From: a virus
Strand: one strand, 5' to 3'
Virus record (IMG/VR): IMGVR_UViG_3300020179_000180
Coordinates: 1 to 23,885 of that record
Length of the DNA: 23,885 nt
The first letter of the stretch is position 1; each line of letters begins with the position of its first letter. The notes beneath the pieces were generated by a model. It ran no database searches. It saw only the letters and a program-made list of their open reading frames with translations, and was not told the DNA's origin. Positions 1 to 7,422 of the stretch are shown here, piece after piece. A program made the translations under genes and the position numbers.

Positions 1-84
1 GTTTCTGGCAACGATGTTCGTCTTCGTGTCACTACCGCTAACAACAACTCAACAGTTGCTGCTATCGGAACGCTTTTAAAGTAA
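1..84 (+). CDS. C-terminal end of an upstream gene, probably a tail/fibre protein (partial)
   Basis: Frame 1 is open from the window edge to a TAA at 82-84 and encodes the last 27 residues of a protein (VSGNDVRLRV..., ending IGTLLK). The composition is rich in Thr, Asn and Val, like phage appendage proteins, and the next three genes are fibre-like, so a tail or fibre component is the best guess. The fragment is too short to identify a family. The following gene begins after about 30 bases with its own ribosome binding site, so the two are probably co-transcribed. Confidence 0.5.
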   Translation, partial: VSGNDVRLRVTTANNNSTVAAIGTLLK

Positions 85-114
85 TAAAATAAATAAAAAG
101 AGGGAGTGGTAATC

Positions 115-570
115 TTGGCAACAGTCAACAAGGACTTCAAGGTTAAAAATGGACTTATCGTCGCAAGTGGCGGTGAGTTTGGCGGGACGGTAGTTGTAGC
201 AGATCCTACACTATCAACCCATGCTGCTACTAAAGCATATGTAGATTCAGTAGTAGGCAGTATGACAACTGGGGCTACCGCTCCCTCTACACCAGATAAT
301 GGTGATTTATGGTTTGACACATTAACATCAAGAGTTAATGTTTATTATTCTGGATCATGGATTACTCTTGCAGCAATTGATGATACATTAAATCTTCCAC
401 AGCATATTCACGATACTGCTATCGATGGAACTGGTTTTATAGTGTCTCAGTTTGTAAGCGGAGGTAGTTTTAATGACCCACAGGGTTCTCCAGTAGATGG
501 GGGATCCTACAATACCAACTCGTGGACAGTAGTCTATGACGGCGGTAGCGCAGTAGATAACTTCAATTAA
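115..570 (+). CDS. short tail-fibre-like structural protein
   Basis: A 151-residue protein. The preferred start is TTG at 115, 8 bases after an AGGGAG ribosome binding site at 101-106. The upstream GTG at 106 overlaps that site, so it is unlikely. Residues 34-46 (LSTHAATKAYVDS) match the short motif seen repeatedly in phage tail-fibre proteins before a coiled or intertwined shaft, and the same motif recurs in the next gene. Residues 60-85 (PDNGDLWFDT, then a YYSGSW stretch) resemble the small beta motifs of fibre and tail-spike C-termini. The end is Gly/Ser/Asn-rich. It is probably a minor virion appendage or fibre subunit. No signal peptide, membrane segment or enzyme motif is visible. The family is not recognised precisely. 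Confidence 0.6.
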   Translation: MATVNKDFKVKNGLIVASGGEFGGTVVVADPTLSTHAATKAYVDSVVGSMTTGATAPSTPDNGDLWFDTLTSRVNVYYSGSWITLAAIDDTLNLPQHIHDTAIDGTGFIVSQFVSGGSFNDPQGSPVDGGSYNTNSWTVVYDGGSAVDNFN

Positions 571-577
571 AAACTGA

Positions 578-586
578 TGTTATAAT
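578..586 (+). promoter_or_regulatory. extended -10 promoter upstream of the long fibre gene
   Basis: TGT followed by a perfect TATAAT at 581-586, in the 59-base gap between two fibre genes. There is no TTGACA-like box 17 bases upstream. Predicted transcription start is near 593, giving a leader of about 37 bases that contains the AAGGAGAG ribosome binding site before the ATG at 630. It matches a motif repeated at other gene boundaries in this window. Confidence 0.6.
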
Positions 587-629
587 AAGCACAGAAATAA
601 AATGGTAGAAATACCACAAGGAGAGATAA

Positions 630-2531
630 ATGGCAACAAGAATGCAACAGCGCAGAGGAACCGCAGCACAGTGGTCTGGCGCAAACCCAATTTTGGCAGC
701 AGGTGAAATCGGTTTTGAAACCGACACAAGTAAATTTAAAATAGGTAACGGATCATCTACATGGTCTGCCCTAAACTATTATGTGGACGCAAATGCGATC
801 CTTGACGGTGCACCAGGTGTACTAGATACTCTAAACGAACTTGCAGCAGCCTTGGGTGACGATCCAGAATTTATCACTACTGTTGCAACAAATCTCTCAA
901 CTCACGCAGCAGATACCTCAGATGTGCACGGTATCGCAAATACAGCAAACTTAGCAACACTTAATGATCTATCCGAGGCAATATCTAACGCAGAAGTTGA
1001 TCAATCAACTCTTGCTGGCGTTGGACTTGATTGGAATGCAGGTACAGAACAGTTTGATATTGATGATACTGTTGTTACTCTTACAGGTACACAGTCATTA
1101 ACCAATAAAACATTAAATGCAGCAGATCTTGGTTCAAGTTCAATAGCAACTACTCAAGATGGTGCTGATTCATCAACAAAAATTGCCACGACTGCATTCG
1201 TACAACAAAGAGTTTCTGCAGTTGTTGCAGGAGCACCAGAATTATTAAATACATTAAACGAACTTTCTATTGCAATTGCCAACGATCAAAATTTTTCAGC
1301 AACTATAACTGAATTAGTTGGACAAAAACTTGTTAAGGCTGGCGACACAATGACAGGATTTTTAACCTTGTCAGGTGCTCCAGTAAGTGACTTACACGCT
1401 GCCACAAAGTTGTATGTAGATACTAAGTCTAGTACAGAAGCAACTGGTGCCGTCAGCGCTCACACAATATCATCTACTAACGTACATGGTATCGCTGATG
1501 TGGGAGAACTTGCAACAAAGTCTTATGCAGACAACGCTGCTACTACAGCAGCAACTGGTGCCATAAGCGATCACACAGTATTATCTACTAACGTACATGG
1601 TATCGCTAATGTGGAAGAACTTGCAACAAAGGCTTATGCAGATAGTTCATCGACTGCAGCAGCAACATCAGCAACAGAAACCCATAGATTAGATACAACA
1701 AACGTACATGGAATTGTTGATACAGCAAACGTTGTTCTTACAGACGATGCTCGTTTGTCAGATACAAGAACACCAACCGATAATACAGTGTCAACAGACA
1801 AGATTGTTAATTCTTCAGTAACTGCAGTAAAACTTGCTGGAGATTCTGTGACAACTGCAAAGATTGAAGATGGTGCAGTGACCTCTGCTAAGATTGCAGA
1901 TGGAGCAATTGTAAATGCTGATATTAATGATTCAGCAGCAATTGCATGGACTAAACTTGCTTCTTCTTCAACTATTTCTGAAACAGAACTTGGATATCTT
2001 GATGGGGTATCATCTAACATTCAGACTCAGTTTACTGGAGTAACTGCTGCAATTGCAACAGCAAAGGCTGAGGCTATCGCAGATGCGACATCACAAGTAA
2101 ATGCAATTCTTGCAAGTGCTCCAGCAGCACTCGACACACTTGATGAACTTGCTGCAGCCCTTGGAGATGATGCAAACTTTGCATCTTCTGTAACAACAAG
2201 CCTTGAACTAAAGGTTGATTCAATAACCCCAATTGTTCAAAAGACAGCATCATACACAATGTCATCACTAACTGAAAGAGATGATTTAATTGAAATGAAC
2301 TCTTCCTCAGCACTTACGCTGACAATTCCAACAAATGAATCAGTTGCCTTCCCAGTTGGAACATCTTTTGATGTTCTTCAAACTGGCTCAGGACAAGTAA
2401 CAATTGCTGGAGCATCAGGAGTTACTGTTAACGCAACACCAGGTCTAAAGTTAAGAACTCAATATTCTTCTGCAACTTGTTTCAAGAGAGCAGAAGATCT
2501 ATGGGTTGTTTACGGCGACTTGACAGCGTAG
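630..2531 (+). CDS. long tail fibre / receptor-binding protein with Mtd_N-like start
   Basis: A 633-residue phage fibre. Residues 1-50 (MATRMQQRRG, AAGEIGFETD, KIGNGSSTWS) match the N-terminal domain of the major tropism determinant family, which many fibres use for attachment. The shaft is built from recurring blocks. Three copies of a GAP..LDTLNELAAALGDD-type segment lie near residues 60-90, 200-230 and 496-526. THAAT/LHAATK-YVD motifs lie near 90 and 256. Tandem STNVHGIA..ELATK.YAD blocks of 37 residues cover about 271-360. DSVTTAKI/DGAVTSAKI repeats cover about 397-435. The last about 100 residues form a beta-rich tip ending LWVVYGDLTA. The ATG has a strong ribosome binding site and its own promoter. 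It probably makes a homotrimer that contacts the host surface. Confidence 0.85.
   Translation: MATRMQQRRGTAAQWSGANPILAAGEIGFETDTSKFKIGNGSSTWSALNYYVDANAILDGAPGVLDTLNELAAALGDDPEFITTVATNLSTHAADTSDVHGIANTANLATLNDLSEAISNAEVDQSTLAGVGLDWNAGTEQFDIDDTVVTLTGTQSLTNKTLNAADLGSSSIATTQDGADSSTKIATTAFVQQRVSAVVAGAPELLNTLNELSIAIANDQNFSATITELVGQKLVKAGDTMTGFLTLSGAPVSDLHAATKLYVDTKSSTEATGAVSAHTISSTNVHGIADVGELATKSYADNAATTAATGAISDHTVLSTNVHGIANVEELATKAYADSSSTAAATSATETHRLDTTNVHGIVDTANVVLTDDARLSDTRTPTDNTVSTDKIVNSSVTAVKLAGDSVTTAKIEDGAVTSAKIADGAIVNADINDSAAIAWTKLASSSTISETELGYLDGVSSNIQTQFTGVTAAIATAKAEAIADATSQVNAILASAPAALDTLDELAAALGDDANFASSVTTSLELKVDSITPIVQKTASYTMSSLTERDDLIEMNSSSALTLTIPTNESVAFPVGTSFDVLQTGSGQVTIAGASGVTVNATPGLKLRTQYSSATCFKRAEDLWVVYGDLTA
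1441..1730 (+). repeat. 111-bp tandem repeat inside the fibre gene
   Basis: Two adjacent copies at 1441-1551 and 1552-1662 share most bases (both contain CTACTAACGTACATGGTATC). A third, degenerate and partial copy starts at 1663, in register. The period is 37 codons, so the reading frame is kept. This indicates shaft lengthening by in-frame duplication. Confidence 0.8.
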
Positions 2532-2560
2532 TAAAAATTTAATAGAAACTAGGAGATAGA

Positions 2561-3505
2561 ATGGCAAAGAAACGAGTAGGTAGAAAGTCTCAGGCATCAA
2601 ATGACTTTTTGGAGCCATTAACGCCGACGATTACTAGCGCTACAAACGTAGGATCAGGTCGTGCATTTAATGATGGAGCAGTAACTGTTGCATTTTCTTT
2701 ACCTGCGTTATCTCCAAATGCAACATCTTTTACAGTAACAGCAAGCACTGGTCAGACAGCATCTGGAGCATCATCTCCAATTACTGTAACTGGAATTGCT
2801 TCAGCAGCAACGCCCACATTTACAGTAACAGCAACTAACGCAGCAGGAACCTCTGCTGCTTCTGCTGCATCTTCTGCAGTGACAGTATCAACTGTTCCTG
2901 GTGTTCCAACAAGCGTTTCTGCATCTGCATTATCAGCAAACACAAATAGAATATCCTGGACACCAGGCTCTAATGGTGGTTCCGCACTAAGTTCATATAC
3001 AATTACTGGTTCTGATGGATCTAATTACACAGGTATTTCTGGTTCTGCTTCAAGTTATGATGCCGATGACCCAGGACAAAATCCAGGATCACAGACATAT
3101 ACAATTGTTGCTATAAATGCTAATGGTTCTTCTACTAGCGCTACAACTAACAACGTTAATACCACTCCGCCATTTTTCCCATTCTTTCCACCGTTCTTTC
3201 CATTCTTTCCGTTTTTCCCATTCTTCCCCCCATTTTTCCCATTCTTCCCATTCTTCCCATTCTTTCCACCATTCTTCCCGTTCTTCCCATTCTTCCCATT
3301 CTTCCCACCATTCTTCCCATTCTTCCCATTCTTCCCGTTCTTCCCACCATTCTTCCCATTCTTCCCATTCTTCCCGTTCTTCCCACCTTCTTTCGGTCCG
3401 TCCTTCCCATTCTTCCCACCTAGTTTCCCACCAGCAGGAGGATGCTACTGTGGATATTGCTGGAGATGTGGTACATGTTGTCCAGGAAGATCATGTCACT
3501 GTTAA
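2561..3505 (+). CDS. Fn3/Ig-like tail protein with Phe-Pro repeats and a Cys-rich C-terminus
   Basis: A 314-residue protein with an AGGAGA ribosome binding site 5-10 bases before its ATG. Residues about 19-112 and 115-200 form two beta-sandwich domains of the Ig/fibronectin type III kind (Thr/Ser/Ala-rich, with VPGVPTSVSASALS and RISWTPGSNGGSALSSYTIT). These are common carbohydrate- or surface-binding modules in phage tails. From residue 203 the chain becomes almost pure Phe and Pro: a half unit, five exact 13-residue units (PFFPFFPFFPFFP), then a degenerate end with Ser and Gly up to about residue 291. The last about 20 residues hold eight cysteines (CYCGYCWRCGTCC, then CHC). No signal peptide or transmembrane helix of normal composition is visible. 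The function of the repeat is unknown; it could be a hydrophobic stalk, a membrane-contact element or a target for modification by the oxygenases downstream. Confidence 0.75.
   Translation: MAKKRVGRKSQASNDFLEPLTPTITSATNVGSGRAFNDGAVTVAFSLPALSPNATSFTVTASTGQTASGASSPITVTGIASAATPTFTVTATNAAGTSAASAASSAVTVSTVPGVPTSVSASALSANTNRISWTPGSNGGSALSSYTITGSDGSNYTGISGSASSYDADDPGQNPGSQTYTIVAINANGSSTSATTNNVNTTPPFFPFFPPFFPFFPFFPFFPPFFPFFPFFPFFPPFFPFFPFFPFFPPFFPFFPFFPFFPPFFPFFPFFPFFPPSFGPSFPFFPPSFPPAGGCYCGYCWRCGTCCPGRSCHC
3191..3385 (+). repeat. five tandem 39-bp repeats encoding PFFPFFPFFPFFP
   Basis: Units lie at 3191-3229, 3230-3268, 3269-3307, 3308-3346 and 3347-3385. Units 4 and 5 are identical, unit 3 differs from them at two third-codon positions, and units 1-2 are more diverged. 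A half unit precedes them (3170-3190) and a decayed Phe/Pro/Ser/Gly stretch follows to 3433. The protein is identical in all five while the DNA drifts only at synonymous sites, so the amino-acid pattern is under selection. The plus strand is almost entirely pyrimidine. Confidence 0.9.
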
Positions 3506-3507
3506 AA

Positions 3508-3541
3508 TTAGTGAGGGTGTATGAAAATATGCCCTCATTAA
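3508..3541 (+). other. 15-bp RNA hairpin with GAAA tetraloop, possible terminator or processing site
   Basis: Just after the Phe-Pro gene, 3508-3522 pairs with 3527-3541 around a GAAA loop at 3523-3526. The core is TGAGGG with CCCTCA, and the stem is continuous if G-U pairs are allowed. No run of T follows, so it is not a standard intrinsic terminator. It may slow or stop transcription, or protect an mRNA 3' end, ahead of the next promoter at 3550. Confidence 0.6.
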
Positions 3542-3549
3542 ACAACATA

Positions 3550-3558
3550 TGCTATAAT
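3550..3558 (+). promoter_or_regulatory. extended -10 promoter for the accessory block
   Basis: TGC followed by a perfect TATAAT at 3553-3558, 26 bases before the ATG at 3585. There is no good -35 box. It lies directly after the 15-bp hairpin, so one transcription unit probably ends and another begins here. An AAAGGAG ribosome binding site follows at 3571-3577. Confidence 0.6.
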
Positions 3559-3584
3559 AATAAAAGTACTAAAGGAGATTATTT

Positions 3585-4022
3585 ATGTATGCAGTAGTAG
3601 TTGGAGGTAATGGAATATATGATGTTATTTCATTATTCAATCACATAAGAGAAGACGTCGTAAATAATTTAGATACGGCATACGCAACTGGTTTGCCTAT
3701 TACATCAATAGATGCAAGTGCACACAAGCAATCAGCATTATATGGAGCAACCTTTGATGGTTCTGCATTTTCTGGTGGAGTCAGTGGTCCAAACTTACTA
3801 AAGGCAACACAAGAAGAATTAGATTCTTTTAATTTATATGCATTTTTATCTGATAGTGTTGTTGTTGCAAGAATTGCGGTGCCTGTAGATAGTCCAAAAG
3901 CAGAAATGTTCAGTGCAGCAAATGCTACAGGAATGTCTTTAATTAAAGTTCCTGAAGATCAGGCTGTTTATGTAGGACAATCATACAACTGGGATGGTAC
4001 TTCTTTTAGTTCAGTAGAATAA
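3585..4022 (+). CDS. hypothetical phage protein, possibly tail-associated
   Basis: A 145-residue protein with a strong AAAGGAG ribosome binding site and its own promoter. No catalytic motif, signal peptide or membrane helix is seen. The N-terminus (MYAVVVGGNGIYDVISLFNH) is beta-like. The C-terminus (AVYVGQSYNWDGTSFSSVE) resembles the short Y.W.GT.F endings of some small phage tail-associated or chaperone-like proteins, a weak similarity. It lies between the Phe-Pro fibre gene and the first oxygenase, so it may act with either. The family is not recognised. Confidence 0.45.
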   Translation: MYAVVVGGNGIYDVISLFNHIREDVVNNLDTAYATGLPITSIDASAHKQSALYGATFDGSAFSGGVSGPNLLKATQEELDSFNLYAFLSDSVVVARIAVPVDSPKAEMFSAANATGMSLIKVPEDQAVYVGQSYNWDGTSFSSVE

Positions 4023-4046
4023 TTTTAACTTTGAAAGGTTAGTCAT

Positions 4047-4790
4047 ATGGAAGTTTATGATGAAAACCAGAATCCCTGGTTTACAAAAGATCGCTCAGAA
4101 ACTGCATCAAACAGATATCCTACAAAAACTTTACCAAACGGTATTGTTGTAGAAAATCCAGGACTTGGACTAAATATTTATAGAAACGTGTTTAATAAGG
4201 ACGATGCCGACAGATATATTCAAATACTTGAATCAAATTTAAATGGAAATTTATTTAAGCAGGATGGCACCCAAAGATATAGATGGTCTGAGGCACAAGT
4301 AACAAACTCAACAACTCCAATCAAAAGAGCAAGAGATGCTGTAGATTTTAAATATAAACAAGAAAATCTTGGACCACGAGATGCATCTAATGCTGAACTT
4401 ATTGATTTGCATGAAGAGATTTATCAAAAATTAAAATTTTGCATAGATGATTATGCACGTTATTGGGGAATTAATGTTGTCTATTATGAAGCCTTTAATT
4501 TTGTAAAATATGAAGGTGAAGGCAAACACTTTAATATACACGCAGATCACGGTCCTGCTTACAATGCAACTGTATCTGCTGTTATATACATCAATGATGA
4601 TTATGAGGGCGGAGAAATACAATTTCCAAGACTAGACGGCTACACTCTTATTCCAAAAGTTGGAGATATTGCCGTTTTCCCATCTAACTACATTTATGAG
4701 CATGCATCTCTTCCAATGAAGAGCGGTACAAAGTATTGTGTCGTAATCATGACTGATATTAATGAGTTAGGTCATAAAGATGGGCGATGA
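4047..4790 (+). CDS. 2-oxoglutarate/Fe(II) oxygenase, prolyl-4-hydroxylase type (copy 1)
   Basis: A 247-residue protein with the double-stranded beta-helix core of the P4Hc family in its second half. The iron ligands are visible as H165-A-D167 and H219, and K229 lies ten residues after the distal His, the place of the 2-oxoglutarate-binding Lys in collagen prolyl 4-hydroxylases. The YINDDYEGGEIQFPR and PKVGDIAVFPSNY strands are typical. Family members hydroxylate proline or other side chains using O2 and 2-oxoglutarate and release succinate and CO2. The N-terminal 40 residues (NQNPWFTKDR...) are specific to this copy. The preferred ATG follows a GAAAGG site. The next gene overlaps its 3' end by 11 bases. 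All key residues are present, so it should be active; the substrate is unknown. Confidence 0.9.
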   Translation: MEVYDENQNPWFTKDRSETASNRYPTKTLPNGIVVENPGLGLNIYRNVFNKDDADRYIQILESNLNGNLFKQDGTQRYRWSEAQVTNSTTPIKRARDAVDFKYKQENLGPRDASNAELIDLHEEIYQKLKFCIDDYARYWGINVVYYEAFNFVKYEGEGKHFNIHADHGPAYNATVSAVIYINDDYEGGEIQFPRLDGYTLIPKVGDIAVFPSNYIYEHASLPMKSGTKYCVVIMTDINELGHKDGR

Positions 4791-5556
4791 GTACAATAAA
4801 TTATTTTTTAAAACATATCGACCATGGTTAACAAAAGATAGTAAATCCGCTCCAACTCCTACGCAAAAAGAAATACCAGATTGGTATAAAGATGCAGATA
4901 GATTTGCAAAAATGTCAAATGGAGAATATTACAGAGCACCAAAAGAGGTTTGTCCATTTCCAAAACCTGGAACCACCGATGATTACGGAATGATTCCAAC
5001 ATGGAAAGCATGTCCAGCAATTTTAGATGCTTTTATAACAGGCTATGTTTTTAAAACTCCATGTGATCTTGTGTTTACTAAAAACAGTCACAATTCGTTA
5101 GATCTTAAAATAGATAACGTAATGTATAAAGATTTTTGTGTATCTAGGCCACCAATGCCTCAGTTTAAACATCCTCAAGGATATTATAAAGATCATTTTG
5201 CCTGGATGCCAGACTGGGGAGTGAGACTGCCCGAAGGATATAGTGCATTATTTATGACACCAATGAATAGGTTCGATCTACCCTTTATGAATACTACTGG
5301 CGTGGTTGACTCAGACAAGGTTGAATTGCTTGGCAGTTTTCCATTTTTTATTATTGATGGGTGGGAAGGAACTATCCCAGCGGGAACGCCATATTTACAA
5401 ATTCTTCCATTTAAAAGAGAAAATTGGGAGCATGAACTTGATATTTTAGATTCATCAACAGTATATGCTAAAATAGTAGATAACGCAAATATTTATCGTC
5501 AGCCAGATGGCGGGGTATATAAAGATAAAGTTTGGACAAGAAGAGAATATAAGTAA
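4780..5556 (+). CDS. DUF6065-like phage protein of unknown function
   Basis: A 258-residue protein whose ATG at 4780 lies 11 bases inside the preceding oxygenase gene, so translation is probably coupled. The sequence has a beta-rich, cupin-like feel: CPAILDAFITGYVFKTPCD, then PDWGVRLPEGYSALFMTPM, then a late IPAGTPYLQILPF strand. The order of an ascending strand, a conserved P..W, a TP.NR segment and an IPAGTP..Q..PF strand parallels the DUF6065-type protein encoded at 6251-6958, although identity between the two is low. No iron-binding HxD...H triad is present, so it is not another oxygenase. It lies between two oxygenase genes and may be a partner or substrate of them. Assignment is by motif memory only. 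Confidence 0.5.
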   Translation: MGDEYNKLFFKTYRPWLTKDSKSAPTPTQKEIPDWYKDADRFAKMSNGEYYRAPKEVCPFPKPGTTDDYGMIPTWKACPAILDAFITGYVFKTPCDLVFTKNSHNSLDLKIDNVMYKDFCVSRPPMPQFKHPQGYYKDHFAWMPDWGVRLPEGYSALFMTPMNRFDLPFMNTTGVVDSDKVELLGSFPFFIIDGWEGTIPAGTPYLQILPFKRENWEHELDILDSSTVYAKIVDNANIYRQPDGGVYKDKVWTRREYK

Positions 5557-5567
5557 AAGGAGATACT

Positions 5568-6251
5568 ATGTCAACTTGGACAGAAAAAGAAAACCTTGGA
5601 AATGGAATAACTTGTTATAGAGGTGTCATTAAAAAAGAATTTGATGTAATTAACAGACTAGAGAGTACTCTTGGTTCTGTTGCTGGATATGGAGAGTTAT
5701 CTTCAGAGGGTAAAAGGTACCACTGGATGCCAGCATATGTTGGATATCAGCAGTTGATGCCAGACTATAGGGACTGTGTTGATTTTAAATTTAAAAAGAC
5801 CGACATTGAGCCAGACAAAAGCGAGGACTCCCTAAAACTACAGGCACTGTGGCAAGACGTTTATGATGCTCAGGCAGTTGCTGTTGAAGATTATAGAAGA
5901 GATTATAACATTATGCCTTTGAAATATTGGGAGGCATTTAATTTTATAAAGTATGGTTCAGGTCAGCACTTTAAAGAACACCATGATCATGGATACTCCT
6001 ATAATTGCACAGTTTCATTGGTTGCCTATGTTAATGATGATTATGATGGCGGAGAGTTATTTTTTAGATTGCAAAATTTAAATATTAAGCCAAAGGCTGG
6101 CGATCTATATGTTTTCCCATCAAACTATATGTATCCACATCAAGCAATGCCAGTGCATTCTGGAACTAAGTATTCTATTGTTACAATGCTTGATTATAGC
6201 AAAAAGTATCATACCCCAGACATGTATGATCCAAAATGGGAAAAGGAATAA
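5568..6251 (+). CDS. 2-oxoglutarate/Fe(II) oxygenase, prolyl-4-hydroxylase type (copy 2)
   Basis: A 227-residue paralogue of copy 1 and the most similar to it in the window: both share an EAFNF.KY segment, HF..H.DHG, a VNDDYDGGELFF-type strand and VFPSNYMY. Ligands are H138-x-D140 and H191, and K201 is the expected 2-oxoglutarate Lys ten residues later. The N-terminus is shorter and lacks the leading NPWFTKDR segment. An AAAAGGAGA ribosome binding site lies 4-5 bases before the ATG. Its stop codon shares a base with the start of the next gene (taATG). Copies 1 and 2 probably arose by duplication with the DUF6065-like gene caught between them. The substrate is not known. Confidence 0.9.
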   Translation: MSTWTEKENLGNGITCYRGVIKKEFDVINRLESTLGSVAGYGELSSEGKRYHWMPAYVGYQQLMPDYRDCVDFKFKKTDIEPDKSEDSLKLQALWQDVYDAQAVAVEDYRRDYNIMPLKYWEAFNFIKYGSGQHFKEHHDHGYSYNCTVSLVAYVNDDYDGGELFFRLQNLNIKPKAGDLYVFPSNYMYPHQAMPVHSGTKYSIVTMLDYSKKYHTPDMYDPKWEKE

Positions 6252-6958
6252 TGTTTAATATATCTGTAGAAAAAATGCAGGGCGGTATTTTTAAAATTGA
6301 GCCAATGTCTATTAAAAGAGATTGGATGGATTTAACATCAGAGAAACATGCATATAGATGTTTTCCAGTAACTCAAGCCAACGTAGTTGGTTGGAATATT
6401 TCTTGTATTGAAGATATAGTTTTTACCTGGGATGGAGTTAATGATCAAACAGATCAACATGTTAAGATTACTGGTCCAGAAGGCTCGTATTCTGGCAGAG
6501 GTCAGTCATCTATAAGTTTAAACACTGGATTAGTTTTTAGAACAGATCCAGATATAAGCATTTTAACTATTAATCCAGTTAATTATTTTAATGATGATTT
6601 TGAAACAATGTCTAATTTAATAAGCACATCTTTTTATGATAATCCATTACCTTTAGCACTTAAGGCAAAAAAAGCAAATCAAGAAACTATTATAAAGGCT
6701 AAAACACCAATTGCAACAATTATTCCTATTTCTTTAACTAGCCTTAATAATACAACTATTGAGATTGTAGCCTACAGTGACCCAGATCGAAAGAGAGAAC
6801 GAGCCAACATAAACTATGGTAATGCAGCACAAGTTATAAATTCATCTGGTGAGTGGACAGATTGGTATCGTGAGGGAATAGATGAAAAAGGTAACTTGAT
6901 AGGATCTCATGAAGTTAAAACATTAAAGTTAGATGTAGTAGATAGGTCAAATTTATAA
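6251..6958 (+). CDS. DUF6065 family protein
   Basis: A 235-residue protein. The start at 6251 was chosen because the TAA of the previous gene overlaps its ATG, a common coupled arrangement here; an in-frame ATG at 6236 is less likely and lacks a ribosome binding site. The N-terminal half matches DUF6065 as I know it from bacteria and phages: IEPMSIKRDWMD, then HAYRCFPVTQANVVGW, then a FTWDGV strand. The second half has LVFRTDPDISILTINPVNY and a late KAKTPIATIIPIS strand. DUF6065 has no established biochemical role. It is encoded in a row with oxygenase genes, suggesting a shared modification pathway or shared acquisition, but that is inference. Confidence 0.65.
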   Translation: MFNISVEKMQGGIFKIEPMSIKRDWMDLTSEKHAYRCFPVTQANVVGWNISCIEDIVFTWDGVNDQTDQHVKITGPEGSYSGRGQSSISLNTGLVFRTDPDISILTINPVNYFNDDFETMSNLISTSFYDNPLPLALKAKKANQETIIKAKTPIATIIPISLTSLNNTTIEIVAYSDPDRKRERANINYGNAAQVINSSGEWTDWYREGIDEKGNLIGSHEVKTLKLDVVDRSNL

Positions 6959-7422
6959 TGAGCGATCATTTAAAATCAAACCATACAGACATAGTAAATG
7001 AATATATTGCTAATGCAAAAGCACAAAAGGTAAATCATTATATTGTTACTGTATCTAGAGACGGAGAATTTCCTGTGCGATCTATTATTTCTTATGATAA
7101 TGTTGTTGATGCAGTATCAGGATATGAAATGTATCAGGATGCTGGATTTGCAAAATCTTATCTTACCGTATCTTTGTATGAGCCATCAGGAAAGGTAAAT
7201 ACAAAAGTATTAAAAAGAAATCAGGCTGGTGATCCATCTTTTGTAAGGCAAAATTATATAGATGTTACCAATGCATTGTTACAAATTAAAAACAAATTAT
7301 CTGAAAAAGATTTTGAGACTTTGTGCACCAACATAGGTACATCTTTTGGCAAGGATAATTGGAGATTTAATATTGAACGGTTTTTTGATAATTTAGGGAT
7401 AGGATCAACCATACAGGGATAA
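6958..7422 (+). CDS. hypothetical protein, accessory block
   Basis: A 154-residue protein starting at an ATG that shares its A with the stop of the DUF6065 gene, so translation is probably coupled. It is soluble, mixed alpha/beta and ends with a helical segment (NALLQIKNKLSEKDFETLC, then ERFFDNLGIG). No catalytic or metal-binding motif is evident. The early IVTVSRDGEFPVRSIISYDN strand is followed by a YEMYQDAGFAKSYLTVSLYE stretch. The family is not recognised. The position at the end of a small operon with oxygenase copy 2 and DUF6065 links it to them. Confidence 0.5.
   Translation: MSDHLKSNHTDIVNEYIANAKAQKVNHYIVTVSRDGEFPVRSIISYDNVVDAVSGYEMYQDAGFAKSYLTVSLYEPSGKVNTKVLKRNQAGDPSFVRQNYIDVTNALLQIKNKLSEKDFETLCTNIGTSFGKDNWRFNIERFFDNLGIGSTIQG

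Noticed and set aside
106-114. GTG at 106 as start of the short fibre gene
   Set aside because: It overlaps the AGGGAG ribosome binding site, which fits the TTG at 115.
1634-2020. Minus-strand open frame within the fibre gene, and similar ones at 20220-20649
   Set aside because: They lie wholly inside well-supported plus-strand structural genes and have low-complexity or unrecognisable products.
3191-3385. Repeat array considered as CRISPR
   Set aside because: Units are directly adjacent with no unique spacers and encode a regular protein repeat in frame.
3156-3419. Minus-strand open frame of Gly-Arg-Met repeats
   Set aside because: It arises from the absence of stop codons in the reverse of the pyrimidine-rich repeat; no start signal and no other minus-strand gene in the window.
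2561-3505. Phe-Pro stretch as a transmembrane anchor
   Set aside because: Proline at every third residue prevents a normal membrane helix, and the segment is far longer than one bilayer crossing; interfacial contact remains possible.
3117-3524. Plus-strand open frame rich in His and Ser across the 39-bp repeats
   Set aside because: It is the shadow of the repeat read in another frame; it lacks a convincing ribosome binding site, and the Phe-Pro frame continues from solid Fn3-like domains.
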